The notes beneath the pieces were generated by a model, which was not told the DNA's origin, did not search any database, and worked only from the letters and a program-made list of their open reading frames with translations. The position numbers were made by a program, and so were the translations under genes. Positions 35,180 to 47,363 of a DNA stretch of 64,000 nt are shown here, one piece after another; position 1 is the first letter of the stretch, and every line of letters begins with the position of its first letter. Source of the DNA: Metopolophium dirhodum (lineage: Eukaryota; Arthropoda; Insecta; Hemiptera; Aphididae). Location: assembly GCF_019925205.1 (NCBI RefSeq), contig NC_083560.1:23703145-23767144 (forward strand). The letters are read 5' to 3'.

Positions 35180-36060
35180 GTAGATTTGTCATAACATACA
35201 AATATGATGTTATCAATACACTCTAATAACTCTGTAGGTATTTTTTGTAATATACATTTTTACTCTTTGAATTGACCTTTTTACATGAATCCTAAAACTG
35301 GCAATTTGGTAGGTAATTATAATTTTGTCTCGAGTTGAAGTACCATTTGCATAAAAAGAGGCATGACAAATACAATACAGAGTATTTTTTGCTTACAGCA
35401 GTGTTTATTCCTGGAAAACCTTTATCACCCATTATTTAATCACCTGGTTCTAATCAATTTAAAAATCCTGAATCATTAGTTATAAAACTATCATTTGATC
35501 TTCTCCCATAAGATTTTAAAAAAAATTTTATCATGCCATTTGGAGCAATAACAATTAAAAATTTACAGCTGTAAGTCAATTTATAATTTGAATACATAAA
35601 AGCTCGTTGATTACCATTGGGAAGCTGCTCTGTCTTATCTCAGTACAATCAGTTATTGCCCGACAGTTAGGATAATGTAATTTAAATGCCATTGGTAAAG
35701 TAGAAATAATTGTCTGCTTGCTTGGCCAAAACATAAATGATTTGGTATTAGACACTAATATTGATAACAAAGATTTAAAAATTTGTGAGTATGTAGAAAG
35801 ATGTAATTTAAAAAATATTGATATTGCTGTAAATGTAATTCGTAATTTTAGTTTAACCAAACATAATTAAAGCCTATCTTCCTTGCTCTTTTTTGAATAG
35901 CACTGTTCTGGAACATGATATGTAAGAAATAAATCAAAAGTCTCTTGATTTATTCCAGCAATAGAAATAAATGGTTTTTCATTTATAATTGACTGGTAAC
36001 CACAAACATATTCTAAAGTTAAATCTACACAGCCTACACTAATATCTACCATTACAGGTT
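35180..36060 (-). pseudogene. DDE_Tnp_4-type (ISL2EU/Harbinger-like) transposase relic
   Basis: On the minus strand, FMFWPSKQTI, YPNCRAITDCTEI and then, across frameshifts, a TYS-CKFLIVIAPNGMI block, a YGRRSNDSFIT block and GD-IMGDKGF follow in the order of the DDE superfamily-4 endonucleases found in THAP-bearing insect transposons. The Asp of DCTE and the Asp of DKGF are the expected catalytic residues. Several stops and at least two frameshifts are visible, so it is dead. The N-terminal part is the 36052-35867 ORF. Confidence 0.75.
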
Positions 36061-36346
36061 TAAATTATAAAGTTTCACAATTTACAGTATTTGCTAACAC
36101 CGTTGTTAAAAAAATCACAACTAAATATAAAAGTACTCACAATAACTGAAAAACATTGAATAGCTACATTTTTTTTTTTAACAATACTAATACTATAACT
36201 TTGTAATTCTGTTAAATTGTCTGATTCAGGTTAACTATTTGAATCTATGTTTGATACTGTAGATGTACCTACTACAGTTGTGGATGGTACACTCTTTTGG
36301 TAAATGCTTTGTTTGTAAATAACAGGAAATAATGTAGGACTGTATA

Positions 36347-36369
36347 CCTAACCTAACCTAACCTAACCT
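36347..36369. repeat. Interstitial CCTAA (TTAGG) telomere-type run, 4.6 units
   Basis: Four perfect CCTAA units plus CCT. TTAGG is the telomere unit of aphids and most insects. At this length it may be chance, or a trace of telomere-associated repair. Confidence 0.7.
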
Positions 36370-37810
36370 GTATGCTGGGCTGTGAGGATGTTTTGACCAC
36401 CAATGAAATGAGTGCTACATATTCTGGAATAGGGAGTAGGCTCCCATTGTTTATTATCAGCACTGTTATTTGCATTATTAGCATACTTACTTGTTAATAA
36501 TATAAATCATATCTACCTAATAACTATTAAATAAATACAGTTGAAGCATTACTAAACTATTTACACAAACAATTATGACTATTTCACAATGTTTTTGGGT
36601 AAACCTGCTATATTATAACAGAGACTATTCTAGTTGTTGACATTCAAATGTAATAAAACAATCAGAGTTATTGTTAGCTTACTTTTTTCGTTTTGTATCC
36701 ATTCCTTTCTTTTTTTCAATGTTATAAGGCTTAAAAGGAAATCGAAATAATTTAATTGATTAAGTTTTACTCTGTGACTGTGTATTTGTGCTTCTGCAAT
36801 TAACCACACAGCACATTTGGTGACTTTTACTTTTAATTTTCGACATTACTTCGACAGAATGTTGAAAGAAAAAATAGCTGGAAATAATAAGTACCTAGTA
36901 ATATAACTATAATATTGTAACGAACCCAATAATACACATAATATATTATTGTGATCGTTTCGCCATCGGCTACACTTGGCAACATAAAGACTAGATAAAA
37001 CAATAGCACATAGAAATTCGGCTAAATAAATCAAAGTCATACATCCTTTAGAAAACCTATGAGAATATAATGAGAGGGCAATGCGATATTGAAACCGCAT
37101 TTCAATAGGTCCTACAAACGTCACTTATATACCTATATATACCTATTGCTTACAATAATAGTTTTATATAATTAAATTATAAAATATGTTTTAAACATAA
37201 AATTACTATTCGTATTTCGTATTTAGTGTTATAGGTAGGTATAGTGGTTGATAATAATATTATTACCCTCTAAAACTTATAGATTAGTCCACAGGGCACG
37301 CTGCATTACAACTTGCACGATGTCTAAAGTTATTTATTCCTTATCAACTCACGTGAAACAGCAGGCTGCTGTCTAAACACGTCATATGAAGTGATAAGAT
37401 GTAACGGTGACACGAGAAAATAAACGCTGTTTATCATATTTCATAATACATCTTATCTCTTATAATGTTATTTTCCCGCTCCAATTGCATTTGTTGTTAC
37501 CTGTTGTAGTTGCATTTTTTTTTCAGAAAAATACAGTATTATGATAATATACTAAAGTCGTTAACATCTGAATTAATGTATATCGAGTTTGCGTCAATGC
37601 AGCAACGAAACTCACGAATTAAATATTTTCTTTTACTCATTTTTGTGGCTTAATAATTTCATTCTTATCCACCGACATTGTTAATTTTTGTTTCCCGGTG
37701 TACCATACTAGTGATCGTTTTAGTGTAGAGGTAGTCGGTAAATGTCTGTATTGTTGTGAGAGGGTATTCATCGCGATTGTTTGTTAAGAGACATTCTAGG
37801 CAAATTCATA
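36370..37810. other. Upstream region of MOB1
   Basis: AT-rich, with no coding exon seen before the MOB1 start codon at 37811. The promoter and 5' UTR must lie here, probably in the somewhat less AT-rich 37300-37800. Confidence 0.35.
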
Positions 37811-40800
37811 ATGAGCTTCCCATTGTGAGTGTTTTACAATATTCATTGGCTGCATCCAGTAGTCCAGACATGTTATTCACGGGCATAACCTTTTTTTTTT
37901 GCAGTACAGGCAGATCATTGAAGACTTTTATACCTAAGAAGAATATACCAGAAGGTTCCAATCAATTCAAAGTGATGAAACACGTGTCAGCTACTCTTGA
38001 TTCGAGGAATCTGAGATTCGCTGTTCGACTACCAAAGGGAGAAGATATCAATGAATGGGTTGCTTTCAACAGTAAGTGTCAATGTGAATTCTCACATTCT
38101 TAACTTTAGGTAAATATTTATTTATTGAAAAATTATGTATTCAAAATATGTATAAAATGAGCTCAAATAACCAATAGAATAAAAAAAATTAGGCATCCCT
38201 AAAATTAAAATAGTTATATTGTATAAAATTTTAATCTATCATAATAGTCGTTTTTCTCGTATGTAACAACTTATATTTAGGATTATTTCTGCTAATAGTC
38301 CCTAATTAAAATACATTAAAATTATTATTAAAGGCTGTGAATAACTAAATTCATCATCATCATTTATTTTTTGTAAATATATCAATAAAATTAATATAAA
38401 TATTTACGTAAAGATTGAAATCATTTAGTTACAATATTTACTTACAAGTTTAAACTTTAAAATCTAAATACCTACTGATAGTTAAAGATTAAACACATTT
38501 TTCTCATTATATACTATATTATTTTGTGGTATAAAATTGTATTTCTCATAATAATACCTAATTCATTCCTTCAAATTGCTCTAATTTGTCTTGTAAAGTT
38601 TTTTGTTCTTTCGATTCACTTAGACGGTAAAAACCATATTATTACTATCATAACTATACGGTTTTAATTCAACTACTTATAGTTAACCTACTAATTGTTA
38701 CTAACTATAATATTTAAGTCTTATTGGCATAAGTAATGTTTCTCATATTTTCTTCTGGAATAATTTTTTTTGGTAGATTATGATTAAAAAATTTCTAGTT
38801 GATAATTGGAAGTAAAGTTATAATTATGTATTTATGTATAAAATAAATAATCTTTTAAACTTTAAATTTTCTAGGAACACATTTTATCAAAATAATATTG
38901 AAATACCTATTATTTATGTTTTATATTTAATATGTATTTGATATTTGCTCCATTATATTATTTGTGTGTATCAAAGCTTAAATGATATAGAATATCTATT
39001 TAAAATATTACAGAAACTAAAATATTAAATTTAATTATTTTTAAGTATAAGAAAAATATAGAACGTAATATTTACATGTACTGTTCAAAACAATTAATAC
39101 ATTTCACTTATAAATGTTCCTATTTGCAAAACTATTTAATTGAAATAAATTATTATAAATATTTGTATAACAATTGATTAGGAATAACTTTTATTTATAG
39201 ATTATACCTCGATTGATACCTAGCATTATTAATTTGAATAATATATTTATATATATATATTTTAGTTTCTAATAAACATTTATCTTTCAACATATTAATA
39301 TAATTTAGTTTAAAATTTTGTAGATTAACGAATGTTAAATTTTGTTCCAGCTGTTGATTTTTTCAATCAAATAAACATGTTGTACGGTACATTAACAGAG
39401 TTCTGCACCGAGGAAAGTTGTTCTATAATGTCTGCTGGACCCAAATACGAATATCACTGGACAGATGGCCTGTCTGTAAAGAAACCAACAAAGTGTTCTG
39501 CTCCAGAATACATCGATTATTTGATGACTTGGGTTCAGGATCAATTGGACGATGAAACATTGTTCCCTGCAAAAATCGGTGCCCCATTTCCCAAGAAGTT
39601 CTTATCGGTTGCTAAGATAATACTTAAACGGTTATTCAGAGTGTATGCACATATTTATCATACACATTTCGATTCAGTTGTTAGGCTAAGCGAGGAAACA
39701 CATATCAACGCATCATTTAAGCATTTTATTTACTTTGTTCAGGTAAACGAGCAAATTATGTTAATTATATTGAATAGTTAAATAAGATATCATCTGTATT
39801 TGCGGTCTTTGTTTTATGGACATTTAACAAAACATATTTACTTTGAGTAGAATCCATTTAGATTGGTTAGTTTTAATATTAAACTACATTAAACTAGTTC
39901 TCTCGTCAGTTTTTCAATTTAAAGCAAGTTATGAGCATATTAATTTTAAAGTTAAAATATTAAAGAAAAAATATAAAGCGAGATCATATTACATTTTTAT
40001 TTTTAAATTAGTATAGGTAAGTTAATTCACTTTCATTTTAAAACCATTGACAGTAAGATAGTACTATACTACTATGGAAATATACATAAATAAAATTAAT
40101 TATACTTCTTTGTAAAAAAAAAAAACTGAATATTTTTATTTTAAACAAACTGATTAATTCACAAACCACAAAAGATATTATATTTTAAACATAGAACATT
40201 TTTTAAACAGTTAATTTTTCAAAATACCTAATCAATTATAAATCTAAAAATAGAGGCATTAATTAAAGAAAACTATATTTAAAATAATATTATGTTATCT
40301 ATACATTTGTTTTGATAAATATTAAACTTTTAAAAATCGAAAATAAAATACTTAAATATTCTTAATAATTTTTGGTCGCATTCACCCAAAAATACGTAGG
40401 TACTTTAATTATGTACTGGAATTATTATGTGTAGACTTATTTTACAACTCATTGAACGATAGTTTAAATGATTATAGAATATTTACAATATAATATCACA
40501 CATATACATAATACCTTGGACAGTTAGACTCATCACTCATGTTATGAAATGTGTAAGTTAGTCATTCATTATTTACTTGTCAATTGTCATTTTCCTATTG
40601 TTTTCTCTGTTGACCTATAAAACTGCTTATATGAGATATTTATCATTAAAACTAACTCAACCAAATGAGTTCAATTAATCAAAACGTTAATTTGACGTGT
40701 TGTTCTTTTGTAAGAAAGCGACTTCTGAACTGTACAAATTTAGCAGTTGTCAAATGATATAACTTCAGTGTAATTTTGAATTTCCTGCATTAATTCTACT

Positions 40801-41073
40801 TATTTGAACATTAAATATTGATAGTGTTATACTTGTATGATATAGGTAATATATAGAATTTATGTTGATTATTAGTTCAATTATTAAGAACTATTACCTA
40901 TTTATGGATATTTATTTTTTATAATCATTTACCTGTATAGATTAATATAGATTAAATTTATTTTTAATGTTATTTTTCTTCAACAGGAATTTGAACTAAT
41001 TGATGAAAGAGAATTGGCTCCATTACAAGACTTTATTGATAAATTGGCTGGCTATGAAACTAGAATAAATTGA
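37811..41073 (+). CDS. mats: MOB kinase activator 1 (Mats-like), 4 coding exons (219 aa)
   Basis: Exons: 37811-37824 (14 nt, ATGAGCTTCCCATT), 37905-38071, 39351-39742 and 40987-41073. All are GT-AG, total 660 nt. It is a Hippo-pathway co-activator: family members bind LATS/Warts and NDR kinases and are phosphorylated by MST/Hippo, in cytoplasm and at membranes. Visible support: zinc ligands at the canonical positions Cys79, Cys84, His161 and His166; the FFNQINMLYGT and EYHWxDG cores; Thr12 and Thr35 at the known Hippo phosphosite positions; and length 219 against 216 in vertebrates. Residues 20-60 (NQFKVMKHVSATLDSRNLRF) and the C-terminus (AGYETRIN) differ more from typical MOB1 than the core does. 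This could mean a lineage-specific paralogue, so orthology to mats is likely but not proved. The micro-exon start is supported by reading frame and by the MSF start shared with the family. Confidence 0.93.
38072..39350. other. MOB1 intron 2 (and intron 3 at 39743-40986), no nested gene
   Basis: AT-rich introns. In intron 3, around 39900-39990, weak words such as GCAAGTTATGAGCATATT recall the centre of the family B MITE, but I do not call a copy. Confidence 0.4.
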
Positions 41074-41317
41074 CTTACACTGCTGGATGAAAAATTTAAC
41101 TTAGCACAATGAGCTTACAGCTTTAAACTTTCTGATGTGATAATTTATTTTTTTATTAAAAAATAGTTATTATACATAAACACATATATAAAAATTAAAA
41201 ATTAAAAATTAGGAAGTTAGTCATTTGACATTCATTATATGTACAAACAAATATATTTTTATGTAATACTATTATCAATGCTATAACGCTAATCATTGAT
41301 ATTAAGCACTATACTCA

Positions 41318-41543
41318 GTTCAGGTTAAGATTAAACCGGCTTCGCGCATGCAGACTAAGCCGCCGAACAGTGCCTGACCCCCCATGTGATGGCTATGCGT
41401 TCTGTGATTGGCCGACATTCATCGCAAGTCGTCGTCGATTGTCGGTGTTGGTGATGGCCGCCGTGCATACGCTCCCACCGGTGTCCGCAATGCGCAAAAA
41501 AAACGTGTTTTGGTTGAACGAGCGGTTCAATCTTAATCTGAAC
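41318..41543. repeat. 226-bp GC-rich inverted-repeat element downstream of MOB1
   Basis: The left end GTTCAGGTTAAGATTAAACCGGC and the right end, read inward as GTTCAGATTAAGATTGAACCGCTC, match at ~20 of 23 positions. The middle is CpG-rich, unlike its surroundings, so a promoter is a possible alternative. It is most likely a MITE. The overlapping 129-codon ORF is not considered a gene. Confidence 0.6.
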
Positions 41544-41769
41544 AGAGTATATAATCTTTCATTAAAGAAAATACTTTTAAGTATAGTTCAGTTTTACTAC
41601 TATTTTGTTCAATTTTATAATATAACTACTAATATACATTATTTATATTATAAATTACTGATATACATTAATTATTTATTGTTAGTATGTACACAATACA
41701 GTGTGCCATTATTAGAACAACGAAATATTTTATATTTTTTTAAGCTTATATTAACTTGAACTTTTTGAC

Positions 41770-43290
41770 CGTTTTTGATCTAATTATAGTCATGAGAAAT
41801 TTTAAAATGTAAACTATTTTTCAGTTAGAAATTCATAATAGTTTTTTATTTCATGGACAACATTAGAAATTTTAAGCGATATAATATATCATAGTGAATA
41901 TTATAGGATATATTTTGTTCTAATTAAATTTTTGACGCTTTAATTCTTGAAATCGAAGAAAGATTATAATAAGTAGTAACATATATTTAGTGCATCAATA
42001 TATAACATTATCAAGGTTTGAGAATTTATGTTAGTTTGGGCGTTGTTCATAGGCGCAAATAGGGAATTTCATGTATATTTTTAACTAAAAATTATAAGTT
42101 GAGGCTTTGTCCCAAACAAATATCATTTTACATACATAATACAATTTATCAAAATATTTTGACTCTTTAAGCTCTTGATGTTAATTTAATACAATTTTCC
42201 TGATAAGTTGTTATAAAAGAAGTCCAAAAATATTAAACATTTGTAAATACAATTTTTTTTTTTACAAATATTTGTAGTTCAAAATCAAAATCACAACAAA
42301 TATGCCAATTATTTTGTAGTTAAACATTTTAAATGTTTAATTTTTATAGCAAGAGTAAAAATTTAAAACAAGGTTTCTCATAAGACCGGATTTATATGTT
42401 TTTACATATCGTTACTGGGTCAATGCAGTCTTATGAGAGTAAAATATGTGGACGATTCGTTAGATTCCGAATGCGTAGAAAAAAGTTTTTTTTTGCATAT
42501 TTGAGAATATTTCATGGGTTAGAGAATATTTAACCCATTTAGCATATTTTGAATATTTCGTAAATTGTGAGAAAAAATTTGTGTTTATTTTGAATTTTAA
42601 TATTACGGTACACAGAAAAATAATTTTTGAACATTTCCAATTTTTTTTTTTTATCATTTCCAACTTTTAATACCTAATTAATACCTCACTGTTAAAATAA
42701 TATTGGTAAAAAAATTTGAAAATGCATATTTAGGCAAATAATGATGTTTATTGATTATTTTTGCATATTTTAGCATATTTTTTAAATTTTTAAAAGAATA
42801 ATATAATTAGAATATTTGAAGGTTTTTTAGAGAATATTAGCATCATATTTTAGGTATTTTAAGAGAATATAAATCTGGTCTTTACTCAAAAGTATTTAAT
42901 ATTGTAACTAAAATATCTTAAAAATATATTGATAAAATTTATCTTTATAGACATTTGAATTTTGTACGAAATAACATATTTAAATCAAGAATAATGATGT
43001 TGGTTATTGTAATTTAAAAACATTATTCGTGGGTACTAGAAACTTTTAAAGTACCTATCTATATTATTATATTTTATACACACATTTTCAAATGCAATGT
43101 TTTCTGAAATATTAATTTAACTTGTATTACTAATAGTTATATAAATTACTTTAATAGCAATCATATCTTGAAATATACTTAGTAGTATAGGCTGACCAAC
43201 TATCTTTGCTAAGATTCGTTTTTCGGATACAATAATTTTATATGGTTGTATTAAAAATTAGCGCATCCATTAAAGTTACACCTCACGATA
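41770..43290 (-). repeat. Diverged family A copy (minus), interrupted
   Basis: Words of the reversed family A (AGTTAAACATTTTAAATGTTTAATTTTTATAG, AAAACAAGGTTTC, then after a gap the AAGATTCGTTTTTC, ATACAATAATTTTATATGG and GCGCATCCATTAAAGT blocks to 43280) flank an inserted piece at 42382-42883. No gene is seen. Confidence 0.5.
42382..42883. mobile_element. ~500-bp inverted-end insertion in family A
   Basis: Ends AAGACCGGATTTATAT and ATATAAATCTGGTCTT are inverted repeats. The interior is AT-rich with repeated AGAATATTT/GCATATTT words also found near 22550. It is a non-autonomous element of unknown class. Confidence 0.55.
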
Positions 43291-43799
43291 CCTACTATAT
43301 ACCGGTAATTTAACTTGTGACTTGTCCACTTTTTTTTAAATGTATACGTCTTAAGGTTTCAGTAAGAACTAGGTACTTATGAGTTATGTGGAACATTGCA
43401 TTGAATTTTCAAGCCTTATTTATAAAAATGATGCTTTTTTAATAAATTTTATATTTAATATATTTATAATTAATTTCAAAATTTTCAAAATTTAAACATT
43501 AAAGGTCAGTGTTAATTCGCTAAATTATCATATATAATGCTTTCAAAGTGTTACAATTAACAAATAATAATTATTAAATATTAATTAATATATTGATTTT
43601 AAATACAATTTGTATGTTCACATTGAGGTTAAAACTAGTAGGTATTCATATTACCTAGGTATGTGCTACCAAAATGTATATATTTTGAATACCTTTTTAT
43701 AAGCATTTATTATTCGGGCATACCTATCAACATTGTTTTTATAATATATTCATAGTATTTAATATGTATAGTATATTATAAAATCAATGTTATTATATA

Positions 43800-44073
43800 T
43801 TAATCGAGATCCTGGGGATAGAAATATATATTTTCGTGATTTTTCCGTATTTTGTCAAAATTTGAACTTTAAATGCTTATAAATAAAAACTGTGACTAAG
43901 AATTTTTAATTTTTTTCATCTGCCTTTGAAACAATAGCCTAGGAGCCTTCTATTAATTTTCAAGCTTTTTTACTCAACAGATAAATTTTTATTGATATTT
44001 ATAGAAAAAAAAACTAAAAAAATTGAAAACTGACAATGTCCGTAAACAGCTCAAAAATAGTCAAAATTTTATG
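43800..44073 (+). repeat. Family A internal fragment (plus)
   Basis: It matches the middle of family A (TTTTGTCAAAATTTGAACTTTAAATGC, GAAAACTGACAATGTCCGTAAACAGCTC) and stops exactly where the duplicated spermidine synthase segment starts. Confidence 0.75.
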
Positions 44074-44479
44074 ATATGACGTATAATATTGTGTTTAATT
44101 TGATTTTTTTTTGTCTCACAGAATACAGACTTTTTAAATCCGGTGCACCAATTGACTAACCAACAGCGAAAGGATATGAAGCTTCGTTACTACACTACCG
44201 AGATTCACAAATCGGCGTTTGCATTGCCGGCGTTTGTCATCGACGCTCTCGACGACGACGAAAACAATTTGTAATAAAAATATTACCTATGCGACTTGCG
44301 TCTTTTGTGTATCATCAGTACCTATCACATAAAGATCATATTAATTTTCATTTCAATATACGATAATACGATACCTATATCATATAATGTAACACACGAT
44401 TATAATATTATATATGATTTAAATAAAATATCTATTTTGGTCGTTAATTGCTTCTGTACGATATTACATTACAGCTAAG
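44074..44479 (+). pseudogene. Inverted copy of the spermidine synthase terminal exon (406 bp)
   Basis: It is the reverse complement of 48790-49195, with equal length and no difference that I could find by eye. It contains the intron end with its CACAG acceptor, the complete 153-bp last coding exon (44122-44274, stop TAA), and 205 bp of 3' flank. It is on the opposite strand to the gene, so it cannot be spliced to it. Family A sequence abuts both edges (43800-44073 and from 44480). Confidence 0.92.
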
Positions 44480-44524
44480 GACATTTTCAGTTATTTTTTC
44501 CTATAAATATCAATAAAATAGTTT

Positions 44525-44785
44525 TATAGTTTTAAAGCGAGTTATGAGTATTTTAAGATGTATAAAAAATTACAATATTAAAATACTCATAACTCGCGTT
44601 TAAATTAAAATATAATAAAAAGCCCATGAGGTTGCCGAGATAATAATCTTACCTTTAGATTTTATAAGAGGTCAATTCGCTCTAATTTTTATACTAACGG
44701 AGCTACACGTGTTCTGCTAAGCGTAAAATTTGCTATGTTACGCACTTGTAAGACGGAGACAACATATGCGTGTATAACGTCCTCT
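44525..44785. repeat. Family B foldback MITE, left-truncated
   Basis: The centre GCGAGTTATGAGTATTTTAA with its mirror TTAAAATACTCATAACTCGC is followed by one full arm (ATAAGAGGTCAATTC, GTTACGCACTTGTAAGACGGAGACAACA, ATAACGTCCTCT) ending before a TA. The other arm is mostly missing. Confidence 0.7.
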
Positions 44786-45419
44786 TAATCATTACAATAA
44801 TATAGAAATTCATAAAAAAAGGTATTTCTATATATATCACTTTAAATTCTTGCCACAATATTTTTGTAACTAAAATCATGAACTGTTACCTTTATATTTT
44901 AATATACCTATAGTAGTCAACATAGTACACAAATTATAATAACTAAGAAAGTATACAATTTAAATTGTTACATTGTGGTTACTGACGCCCGGTACCTAAT
45001 GTAGCGTAGGTCGCCAACGTTAGATGACCAAAAAATCATCACAGTTGGATTTGTATAGTATAAAAATAAATGTAAAAGGGAATTGAATAAAAACAATCTT
45101 GTAAGTAAAAAAAAGACTGGAACAATTTTATCGTTTGTGGAGAAAGTCAGATGTTTTAAAACTCAAACAGGGAGAACAATTAACACCAAAATATGGAACA
45201 TTTTTACGGGAAACAAGTAACATATATAATATACATACTCAAGAATTTCATGAGGGGCCATTGGTCTTATGGACACGATTGGACAACTAGATACCGTGAA
45301 AACAATATGTACACATTAATTATTAAAATAATGAGTATAATATTTTTTTATAAGCATTTAAAGTTCAAATTTTTACAAAATGTATCAAATTTAAAATGTA
45401 ATAATTATTTTGTAGTTAA
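44786..45419. other. Gap without gene
   Basis: AT-rich. The 78-codon ORF at 45193 runs into a family A fragment and is not supported as a gene. Confidence 0.35.
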
Positions 45420-46495
45420 ACATTTATAAGATGTTTAACTTTTGTAGTTAAGGATTGAAAATTTAAAACAAGGTTCCCCGTAAATAGGTTAATATATAAA
45501 TTACTTTATTCACAATAATATCATCAAATATACTTAGTAATATCATAGGCTGACTGACCGTTTTTGCTCAGAATCGTTTTTCTTATACAATGATATTATA
45601 TCATTGAATTCAAATTTAACACCATCCATTACAGTAACAGACTTGTAACCTACTGTACAGCAGAGCAACATCCACTTACCCACCTTTTTTTTTTATGAAT
45701 TTTGACGTATCATTCATAATTTTGGGTTGTTAATTAAAGAAGCTATTTATATTCGAGTTTTGTATTTAATTTGTAAAAATGCCATCAAAGAATAATAATA
45801 ATAATAATATACTTTATGCTGTTTTTGAGAAAATCGATTTTGGTTTTTGGTGCAACTCTAAAGCAAATCACCGTAGGTACATGAAATTTTGACTGAATGT
45901 TTATATTTGCATTTCCTATACACCATAACATTTTCCAAATATTTTGACTTATTTTGATCTGTTTACGGACATTTTCAGTTATTTTTTCCTATAAATATCA
46001 ATAAAATTTTATTTGTTGGTTAAAAAAGCTTGAAAATTTAACAGAAGGCTCCTAGGTTATTGTTTCAAAAGCAGATGAAAAAAATTAAAAATCTTTAGTC
46101 ACAGTTTTTTATTTACAAGCATTTACAGTTCAAATTTAGACAAAATACGGAAAAATCACGAAAATTAGCAAATTATTGCGAGTTGAGAATTCATAAAAAA
46201 TTTTCTCTTTAAATCTAAGATTTAAAAATGCAATACAAGATTATCAATAAGTTTGTCTGCCTTTATCAAAAAAAAAATGTCTACAAGAAAGGTAAATTAA
46301 ATTTTTATGAGCGTTTGCAACCCCCCCCCCCCCCCCCCCCCCCCCCAAAGAACCAACTAGATTCATTTTCCTATCAGAATAGTTACTGTTGAAGAAAATC
46401 CAAGCACTTTTACTGTCCTAAAAGGTGATGACAGACACAAAAATAAAAAAAAAACACATATCATTGTAAAATCAATACATTCATCGTTTCCTTAG
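45420..46495. repeat. Composite of family A pieces in opposite orientation with a C26 tract
   Basis: 45420-45690 is the family start (minus). 45830-46310 is its middle (minus). 46347-46495 is its 3' end in plus orientation (CCAACTAGATTCATTTTCC ... ATACATTCATCGTTTC). A run of 26 C at 46321-46346 marks the switch of orientation. This implies rearrangement or template switching, or an assembly join. Confidence 0.7.
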
Positions 46496-46659
46496 ATTTA
46501 ACCTAACCTTAGATTTAATTAATATGTACATTCTTGATCATTTGTACACGCACTTCTTTTTATGATTAGCCATAGTGTAAAAGGAACAATGTTAATGTCA
46601 TTAAAAATATAATACCACGATATTGTTGTTGATATATGGCCTATCTAGCTCGCCGTTTA

Positions 46660-46798
46660 AGAGGACGTTATACCCGCATGTGTTGTTTCCGTCTTACAAG
46701 TGCGTAACATAGCAAATTGTACGCTCAGCAAAACACGTGTAGCTCCGTAAATTTAAAAATTAGAGTGAATTGACCTCTTATAAAATCTAAAGGTAAGA
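46660..46798 (+). repeat. Family B MITE, one arm only
   Basis: It starts at AGAGGACGTTATACCCGCATG after a TA and runs through CTTACAAGTGCGTAACATAGC to ATAAAATCTAAAGGTAAGA. It ends abruptly at 46798, where the spermidine synthase exon copy begins. Confidence 0.75.
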
Positions 46799-47363
46799 CA
46801 ATGCAAACGCCGATTTGTGAATCTCGGTAGTGTAGTAACGAAGCTTCATATCCTTTTGCTGTTGGTTAGTCAATTGGTGCACCGGATTTAAAAAGTCTGT
46901 ATTCTGTGAGACAAAAAAAAATCAAATTAAACACAATATTATACGTCATATTATATCGTACAAAAACACGAGACAAAATACGCCGAGTTGAGGACACGCA
47001 TATGGTTAGTAAATCATTAATTTAAATAGAGTACCTATCTAATTATGTACAATAATAATTGTATAAATAATGCAAGTAGGTACAAAAAAAATTTTAAATA
47101 CAGTAGATTTAAAAAAAAAAAGTGGGTAAGTAGATGTTGCTCTGCTGTACAGTAGGTTACAGGTAGGTCACTGTAATGGTGTTAAATTTGAATTTAATGA
47201 TAAAATATCATTGTATAAGAAAAACGATTCTGAGCGAAAATGGTCTGTCAGCCTATGATATTACTAAGTATATTTGATGATATTATTGTGAATAAAGTAA
47301 TTTATTTATAACCTATTTACGTGGAGCCTTGTTTTCAATTTTCAATCCTTAGCTATAAAAGTT
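46799..47363 (-). pseudogene. Direct copy of the spermidine synthase last-exon/intron segment (565 bp)
   Basis: It matches 49043-49607 base for base in length (constant offset 2,244) and in the same orientation as the gene. Exon part 46799-46903 (minus) keeps the TGTCTCACAG acceptor and the first 35 codons of exon 5, then runs into the MITE arm, which adds Ser-Tyr-Leu and a TAG stop. One substitution changes Arg to Gln at the 16th codon. Lying downstream of the true last exon on the same strand, it could serve as an alternative terminal exon. The upstream part includes the family A start (47115-47363). Confidence 0.88.

Noticed and set aside
41370..41759. 129-codon ORF
   Set aside because: Its first half is the GC-rich inverted-repeat element and the second half is AT-rich low complexity.
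44296..44478. 60-codon ORF identical to one at 48973-48791
   Set aside because: Both are 3' flank of the duplicated spermidine synthase exon. The identity comes from the duplication, not from a conserved protein.
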